Positions 57,421 to 64,000 of a stretch of 64,000 nt of DNA are shown here, piece after piece; positions within the stretch are counted from its first letter, which is position 1, and every line of letters begins with the position of its first letter. A program made the translations under genes and the position numbers. Under the pieces are notes generated by a model. It saw nothing but the letters and a program-made list of their open reading frames with translations. It did not search any database and was not told the origin of the DNA. The stretch lies in assembly GCF_050947335.1 (NCBI RefSeq), contig NC_134995.1, positions 4,006,501 through 4,070,500 on the forward strand. The letters run 5' to 3'. The stretch comes from Megachile rotundata (Eukaryota; Arthropoda; Insecta; Hymenoptera; Megachilidae).

Positions 57421-58145
57421 CATTGTCTTCAACTTCTTTACATAACCTTATAGTATTCAACAAATGTAGAATGTTATTGGTTTCTGAGTTGAAGTTAGGT
57501 AATTTTGGAGTACATAGCTTACTTCCATTTGGTGATTAAGTGAATTTTATTATTACGTACATGTGTTCTTTCCGAATCGCGTCCATTAAAAAAGCTATTA
57601 TTTTGACAAATTATCAAACATAAATATTCACAATTGAAGTGCAAATTCAATGTCATTCAACCGTCCTTTCATACAGTCTTTTATAGGACGGTATCCATTT
57701 TTTGAGTATGTGTACTCTTGCTAGATAACATTTGTCATATTTCATTTATTTAAAGTATAATCAAAATGTAATTCAAATTCAAAATAAATTATATGCACTT
57801 ACCTGTGAATTCTTTGTTGTGACTACTCTTAAGTAATCTTCTGCACTGTGTACTGTGTAACTTTTAAAACAGTGTAAATTTCACCAGTAATATTAACATG
57901 TGCCTTTCTAACTGATAGTTATAGTGAACGTCTTCACGATTGCCATTATAAGTCGTTTCTGTTATTGTCGACGATCAAACTTTATGACTGTTTATTTTTT
58001 TGACAATATTGCATTCTCTTTTACCAAATTTCGAATTGTAGATCTTTAAAATTATGTCAAAATATGAATTGATTTGTAGCTTGATGTGTAGCTTAACTAG
58101 TACTATTCATATTTCATGTGCTTAAATAAATGTACCTGAACAATA
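57421..58145. other. AT-rich spacer before the Tc1 relic
   Basis: No partner terminal repeat for the Tc1 relic was found here. Confidence 0.5.
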
Positions 58146-58550
58146 ATTAGAGAACGAGATTTTGTGACTCTAAACAAGTATTTAGACATATTAAAGCAAA
58201 ATTTATTAAAAAGTGCAACGAATATGGATATACGTAATAGCTTTAAGTTCTACCAGGATAACGATCTGAAACACAAATCGAGAATAGTTCAGGAATATTT
58301 ATTATATACTTGTCCGAAAGTGCTCCATCCTCCACCACAATCACCGGATGTAAGTCCAATTGAAAATCTATAGGACTTATTGGGTTGTAATGTTAAGACC
58401 ACCCCTATAAAAACAAAAGACGAATTAAAAATACGACTGACGGAAGAGTGGAAACGCATTACTCAAAATTATTTAAATAAAATAATTTCAAACATGCCAA
58501 CACGTCTGCAACACGTCATTAAACAAAAGGGATATCCCACAAAATATTAA
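58146..58550 (+). pseudogene. Tc1-family transposase, C-terminal half, one nonsense codon
   Basis: In one frame: YLDILKQNLLKSA; FYQDNDLKHKS with the second catalytic Asp (QDND-x-KH); CPKVLHPPPQSPDVSPIENL with the catalytic Glu (P-I-E-N-L); then TAG in place of the Trp expected in IENLW (TGG to TAG, 58371-58373). The frame continues with the TEEWKRI region and the family-typical end MPTRLQHVIKQKGYPTKY, then TAA. The Glu spacing is consistent with DD34E Tc1. The N-terminal DNA-binding half and first Asp are missing. A single in-frame stop and otherwise open frame suggest moderate age. Confidence 0.9.
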
Positions 58551-58650
58551 ATTAATATTAAAATTATAATTTCGTTGTTACATACACTCTAAATAAGAAA
58601 AAACTTTATGTAATATTAAGTGTTCGAATATTTTTTCGACACCAATATTG
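58146..58650 (+). mobile_element. 3' half of a Tc1-type transposon
   Basis: It contains the C-terminal half of a Tc1 transposase and, about 70 bp after its stop codon, a terminal-repeat-like end (GTGTTCGAATATTTTTTCGA, then CACCAAT at 58620-58646). The 5' half and left end are absent. A second sequence at about 58810-58840 (TAGTGTCCGAATATAAAATC) resembles the end and may be another remnant. Confidence 0.75.
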
Positions 58651-59095
58651 GGTCTAATTTCGTTTATGATTTATTATATCGAAAACAATAAAAAATAAAG
58701 TATTTAATTTTACATATTTGTAAACTAGAATATGCGCTTTAAGTCGTTACAGACCAGAAAAAATCGATAATCACATTTAAGTACAGGAAGCTTTAATTTC
58801 CCAAATACCATAGTGTCCGAATATAAAATCGAGTAACTGTATTTTGTCTATATTCCTTGATTACTATCTGATTCGAATAGAAGCTAAAAATATATGGTAC
58901 GTCTGAATTCCGTTCGACTGCACAAGTTTTCTGTTTCTTATATCTAAACGAGCTTGTGAAGTTTAAAAAAGTTAGTAAGTTACTTTGTTTGAAGATATAT
59001 ACGTACTTTTATACTTTCTTCTTTTGTTATACTCATATTTGTTAATATTCAGGATTATTGTATTATATATTACAACTACATATAACTTGTAAACA
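58651..59095. other. AT-rich spacer
   Basis: Nothing beyond the possible Tc1 end near 58810-58840. Confidence 0.45.
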
Positions 59096-59510
59096 TTTAA
59101 TATTGGTGATAGTTAAATGTCAATGTTAAATGCCAATGTTAAATATCAATGTTAAATGCTAATGTTAAATGTCCATATTAAATGTCAATGTGAAATGTCC
59201 ATGTGGAATGTCAACGTGAATGTTAATTTTAAATGTCAATGTTAAATGTCAATGTTACATGTCAATGTCAATGTCAATGTTAAATGTTAATGTGAAATGT
59301 CAATGTGAAATGTCAATGTGAAATGTCAATGTGAAATGTCAATGTGAAATGTCAATGTGAAATGTCAATGTGAAATGTCAATGTGAAATGTCAATGTGAA
59401 ATGTCAATGTGAAATGTCAATGTGAAATGTCAATGTGAAATGTCAATGTGAACTATTAATGTTAAATGACAATGTGAAATGTCAACGTGAATGTTAATAT
59501 TAAATGTTCA
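59096..59510 (+). repeat. 13-bp minisatellite, AATGTCAATGTGA
   Basis: From about 59293 to 59452 the 13-mer AATGTCAATGTGA repeats roughly a dozen times without visible change. The flanks (59096-59290 and 59453-59510) hold diverged variants such as AATGTTAAATGTC, AATGTCCATGTGG and AATGTCAACGTGA. This is a homogenised core with decayed edges. Confidence 0.95.
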
Positions 59511-61379
59511 TTGATCCCTCAATTGGTAATATTATCCATACTAAGCTATCAAGGCACGTTTGAAATAAAGTATCAAATTATTATTTAAAATAATCAATTA
59601 TTTAAAAATATTTTAATATTTTTATTTTATTTATTTCAAATAACACACTCAAATGAATTTTATTTAATTTTTCATAAAAATTGTTATTTATTTCAGCCAC
59701 TCAAATAAATTACCAATTAATTTGATATAGGCAATTACTGAACTATATCCATTACAAAATAATACATGGGAATTTTATGAACCGCGTTTATAAATATAGG
59801 AATTTATTTAACTGCATTTGCTTTCAAATTATCCTCGTTTCAACCATATCGCCAGAAGGGTATTCATATTGTGATAAATCTATCGTCGTAGTAAGTGAAA
59901 ACATTCAATCTACAGAAGCAACTTTGATACGTTTACTATTCAATAATATGAGTCTCAAACTTGTATGAGAAAACAGTATGGAAATTTGTATTTTTGATAT
60001 AGTCGATGATGTTAACATTTCCATTAATGTGATATAATCGCAAAATATATCACCAGAGTGATCATCATATGTCATTAGAATAATTTGAATAAATATTGAT
60101 CGAATTAAAAAGAAACAGAATGTTATTTCCAACGAAATCCAAATATTACAAGATTTTAAGATATTGTTCTTAAAAGAACAATTGTCTCATTTGTCTCTTA
60201 AGATAAATTAAAACACAATTATTTAAAGTCATGCATACCCTAATAAAATAATATGCTACCTTATACATAAAGGTAGTATGTTAAATTATTTTTTAAAAAG
60301 TTTATTTCGATAATGTTTAAGGTTGGTACTATTCTGTTTTATCTAAATATTTTCAAATCATAATAAATAATTAACTTGTTTAATGACGAGATGACTACGG
60401 TATCAACGGAAAAAGATACCCGAAAAAGTTGCCAGAGAATCAAATAACATGAAGTGTAAAAATGGGTGAGATGAAAATTGCTTAGCTCGAATATCGCAAG
60501 GAGTATAAATATAGGAAAAGTCAGGCGGTACGTAGAACCTATTGGGGCGCAGAGGGCATCCATTACATGGACAAAGAACAATGGGCTAGATTAAAGTGTG
60601 ATAATGCGGAATAGATTGGAAAAAAGGGTTGAAAGATGCAAAATGTAAATCACGCGGGGAAGAGAATGAATTCATATATGATAATTCTGGAAAATGAAGA
60701 AAGGAAATGAAAGCTTAAGCGAAATGAGTGAAGAATATCTGGAGTCTGTTTAACAATGAAAGTAGCAAAACCTGCAATAGCTTATTAATAAAAAAAGATT
60801 ACAAAATCTTTTGTTTCGCAAAGGAAGATAATGGCAAGCAGTATTACATATGTTAGGTCTGTAATAACTACTTATCTTTTACAGTTGTACTGCTCACTTT
60901 AATACTTATTTTTATTCGTATCCGCTGGGAAATCAGCTTACCATTGCAGCAGAAGTTTTTATGTTTCAAAATAAAAATACACTTATGTGAGACCTTATTG
61001 CACCATTTATTTATAAATCTTATTGAAGGAAACGTTTCATTTATTGTAAGTTTAATTAATAATACCATACACGAAAAATAATATCAAATACTGATATTTT
61101 ATTAATTTCCGATCGCTGTGTGTTAAGGTATGAAGCAACAAAACGATTAAATGTCCTAAGTTCATAATACGAATGCAGTTATTTGCTCGTTTGCTTTATT
61201 GAATTCCGCAATTAAGATATAAGACTTTAATTGCTTCAATTCAATAACAGCGAACATATAATCTCGTAAACGCGACCAAAGACACCATCCTTTGACCAGC
61301 GATGTACACTCCCGCTCAAAAGTCAGGAAGGACTTAATCGTTTAATTGTATAATACGAAATATTTAAATTACATTGTTT
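59511..61379. other. AT-rich DNA, no supported gene
   Basis: Frames 59777-59968, 59905-60132, 60339-60581 and 60868-61068 show no motif. A purine-rich, slightly GC-richer stretch runs 60410-60780 without a coding pattern. Confidence 0.45.
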
Positions 61380-61490
61380 TATTGTAATTTATACATTATA
61401 CATTATACATTATACATTGTACATTGTACATTGTACATTGTACGTTGTACATTATACATTAAATATTATACATTATACATTACATATATA
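61380..61490 (+). repeat. TACATTA/TACATTG heptamer microsatellite
   Basis: The heptamer TACATTA repeats, switches to TACATTG for about four units, then returns. The plus-strand frame 61374-61583 (YIIHYTLYIVHCTLYIVRCT) is its translation. Confidence 0.9.
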
Positions 61491-62399
61491 CGGATATATT
61501 CACACATGTATTTAAAAAGTGATATAATTCAAAAAAGCATATTTTCTGGGAGAAGAGAAAAACTTTCTTTCTACACAATTTGAAAAAAAAAAACTATTAA
61601 GCTAATATCAAATAAATAAACCTAACAATATATTCATAATAATGTGATAATTTTTTGAATCACAGATTTGATTAAAAAATACATATTTCAAACTATACCA
61701 AATCAATGAGTGTAAACTCATCATTAAAGCAACAAACCATAAGTTTCATAAGTTTCTTATTTCAAGTTACAAAGTTTGCTCAGGGTACTCTTGAAATCTG
61801 TGTTCATTCCTATCGAGATAAAAAATGTATATGTCAATTGATATTTTATCGTTCGGTAAATTTATTGTTCATTTAACGTGCGACGTTACTGCAGATTGTA
61901 TTCTTTCAACAAGAATTAAAAAACTTAAAAATTGTAATAAACTTTATTTGTTTAATTAATGCTTTAAAAATTTATAGTTTTTATTGAAATTTTTTTCAAT
62001 AGTTCTTTTTTCAATAGTAATATCAACTAAATGTTGATCGATTTTTTTACAACTTTGTGTATGTAAACTATGGACTAAAATAGAGGATACGTGTTTTTGG
62101 AATTTGTTGTTTGTAGCAATGTTTATTAGATATACAATTTGAAATCACCTCCTGTAAAGAGGAGCAATCAATATTTTTATTAAAAATATCATAATTTCAG
62201 CAATCTTTTACAGTATTCTGCACATTATATACCTCTTCATGTGCCGTTAATTGACTTCTCAATAATTATTGTAAGCATCGCAGGTATGGGCGTGACACGG
62301 TTCTAATCACCGCCGCAAGGAATATATGCCTTTATGACCAAATCTTTCTTAATTGCTAGCTAAAATTGACTATTGCAAGAGTATAATAATAACATTGTA
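61491..62399. other. AT-rich spacer
   Basis: Nothing supported. Confidence 0.5.
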
Positions 62400-63024
62400 C
62401 TGTTTCGTTCTATTAGTGCGATGGATGAAAGAAGCTGAGAAACTTTGACATGAGTTGAAGAACCTAAGGAAAGAATTAAAAGACTCAAAGGCTAAAGGAT
62501 TCGCTGGCGTCTAAACACTTGTATATGAGTGCAAGCTGCATACGAATACAAGTGTGCTAGTGACGGGTCAACAATGTGTTAAAATGCTGGTCTTTGTATT
62601 CTCTTTTATGTTAAGGTCAAAAGTGATTTGTTGCATAACAAAGAGCGGGTGATAACACAGTGAAAAGATGGAAGCACGAAGTTGCGATAGGTACCAAAGG
62701 GACTAAGGACCCAGGAAAATACCCGAAGTGCGCCTGTTCTCGTAAATAGGTAGGGTGCGCGATTCCCTATTGTGCACTCGGGTCAAGTTGATGAATATTG
62801 CAGGAATTTAGTTGGCAGCCGAGCTAACGGAACTCGTAATTGAGTTTGACCGTCAATACAGCATGGATCACTCGCTTCGCTATTACAGTATTGATATGAA
62901 ATTTGAAGGAATTGGATCGAAGAGAAACGCTGAACAATTAACAGCTCTGAGAAGAAATTTTGAAAGAAATGAAATTGATATTTCGTTTGACGGACAGGAC
63001 ACGACTCTATCTATGCAGTTATAG
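62400..63024 (+). other. GC-intermediate block ending in an unassigned open frame
   Basis: Composition is above background from about 62410. The frame 62812-63024 starts at a TTG, not an ATG, so it is at best an exon or relic: AAELTELVIEFDRQYSMDHS, and on to FERNEIDISFDGQDTTLSMQ. Its residue use is balanced for this window and it is preceded by AATATTGCAGG, a possible acceptor at about 62791-62801. An internal ATG lies at about 62863. I recognise no domain. It may be a last exon (stop TAG at 63022-63024) or decayed element DNA. Confidence 0.25.
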
Positions 63025-64000
63025 ATTTGTCGATGTTCAATGTTAACGTCAAAACATTTGTCTATTATAAGAAATATTTATTACTTTAGTTACTTGTTAT
63101 TTGTACGAAACTTTGTTATTTATCCGAGATTCGTTATTTTTTATTTGAACTTTTCTTTAGGTAAACAAATATTATTCGTGTTACACAACTGTGGTTTATT
63201 CTTGCGTAGTGTAAATAGTGACTATCGATCATATAACTTGTTTTTGAAATATATATTTTTTACGTAGCTTTTTAATATGTCTGTGTATTTAGGTATAATA
63301 TAATATAATAATTATTGTACCGATGAAACAATGTTTGTTCACTATGAATTATTAATAACTAAAATTATTTATTTTCAACAAAATTTCCACATTACAAGTC
63401 TACGTAAGTGTTTTTTCTTCGACTGTACCAAAGAACTTCACATGAGTATTGATTAAAAGTTTTCTATAATTAATCTTTATTTCTGCATTGAGTAGATAAA
63501 AATAAATGGTCACTTTAATCTAGCTACGTGATAAAATAAATTATTGAAACGATTAAAAATTAATTTTTTAACACAATGTTTCGATTTGTTATTGGAAATT
63601 GTACGTAGTTTTAATTAGCGGTATTCAAGATTATTCCACAGCTTCCGTTTTTTAATTATCCACCTGAATTAAATCCTTATTACCGATTCGTGTAACAGCG
63701 AACGTGTTAATAACTGTAGACTGTTCTACAATTACATCTGAAAATTCCACAATTAGTTCTGTAAATTTGAATTCCATGGAATAACCACCCATTGTACATT
63801 TACACTTAAGCTGATTATTATAAACAGCGAAAATGTTGCAAAGCTAATCTTACAGTAATTAACTTGTGCATCTTTTAATATATTTCTGCATGACACGGCA
63901 GCCTACAACGCAATTATACAACGTTCACAATAGTCTAGCGTTACATGCTCAGATTTCATATTAACAGGACACTCAATGGAAAAAAATTATCCTAAGTGCA
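63025..64000. other. AT-rich DNA to the window end
   Basis: Nothing supported; frame 63040-63267 is T-rich and without motif. Confidence 0.5.

Noticed and set aside
61374..61583. 69-codon frame rich in Tyr and Cys
   Set aside because: Translation of the heptamer microsatellite.
1..64000. tRNA, rRNA or CRISPR-like loci
   Set aside because: No cloverleaf, ribosomal segment or regular spacer-repeat array was seen by eye; the repeat arrays present are tandem without unique spacers. A tRNAscan or Rfam run would be decisive.

Overview
The window looks like one stretch of an AT-rich insect nuclear genome, most likely a hymenopteran and plausibly a bee. The grounds are strongly AT-rich DNA broken by short CpG-containing islands, one exon with insect-style splice sites, and a dense load of small DNA transposons: TTAA-flanked piggyBac-like elements, Tc1/mariner relics, and non-LTR retrotransposon 3' ends. 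The order-level call is inference; I could run no search. There is no complete protein-coding gene in the 64 kb. Most long open frames are chance frames in AT-rich or repetitive DNA.

The best host-gene evidence is an exon at about 34247-34716 on the plus strand. It has a good acceptor, a 5' leader with several upstream ATGs, a start codon and a 19-residue signal peptide, and it is cut by a phase-1 donor. I read it as the first coding exon of a secreted or membrane protein with very long introns. CpG-rich blocks at 11.65-12.1 kb and 16.2-17.6 kb are candidate promoters or 5' exons of the same or a neighbouring gene. GC-richer islands at 29-30, 34.7-35.6, 36.6-37.6, 43.9-44.6, 56-56.3 and 57-57.4 kb look like regulatory DNA in introns or between genes. 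On the minus strand, 10085-10270 keeps a secreted, pacifastin-like inhibitor pattern with its last two cysteines missing.

Mobile DNA by position: a piggyBac end (1.54 kb); TTAA-type MITEs or their ends (3.9, 5.7, 6.8, 24.3, 36.2, 45.8, 50.8, 51.1 kb); a mariner-type element with inverted repeats of about 280 bp (19.2-20.0 kb); a 1.4-kb piggyBac element with an internally deleted transposase (21.6-23.0 kb); a 1.56-kb, almost entirely palindromic fold-back element (25.13-26.69 kb); two tandem 5'-truncated non-LTR elements encoding RNase H (32.0-33.4 kb); a DDE fragment (43.2 kb); LTR-like blocks (19.0 and 52.8-53.3 kb); and a Tc1 transposase 3' half (58.15-58.65 kb).

A second theme is a degenerate array with a period of about 10 bp (core GAATTTAG/GGAATTTGA) that recurs at six separate places (10.6, 31.8-34.0, 38.9, 42.6, 47.1 and 54.8 kb) in both orientations. 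One array is bracketed by a diverged direct duplication and another has trapped the two tandem retrotransposons. Other repeats include a 13-bp minisatellite at 59.1-59.5 kb, an ~86-bp repeat at 38.2 kb, a heptamer array at 61.4 kb and several near-perfect hairpins.
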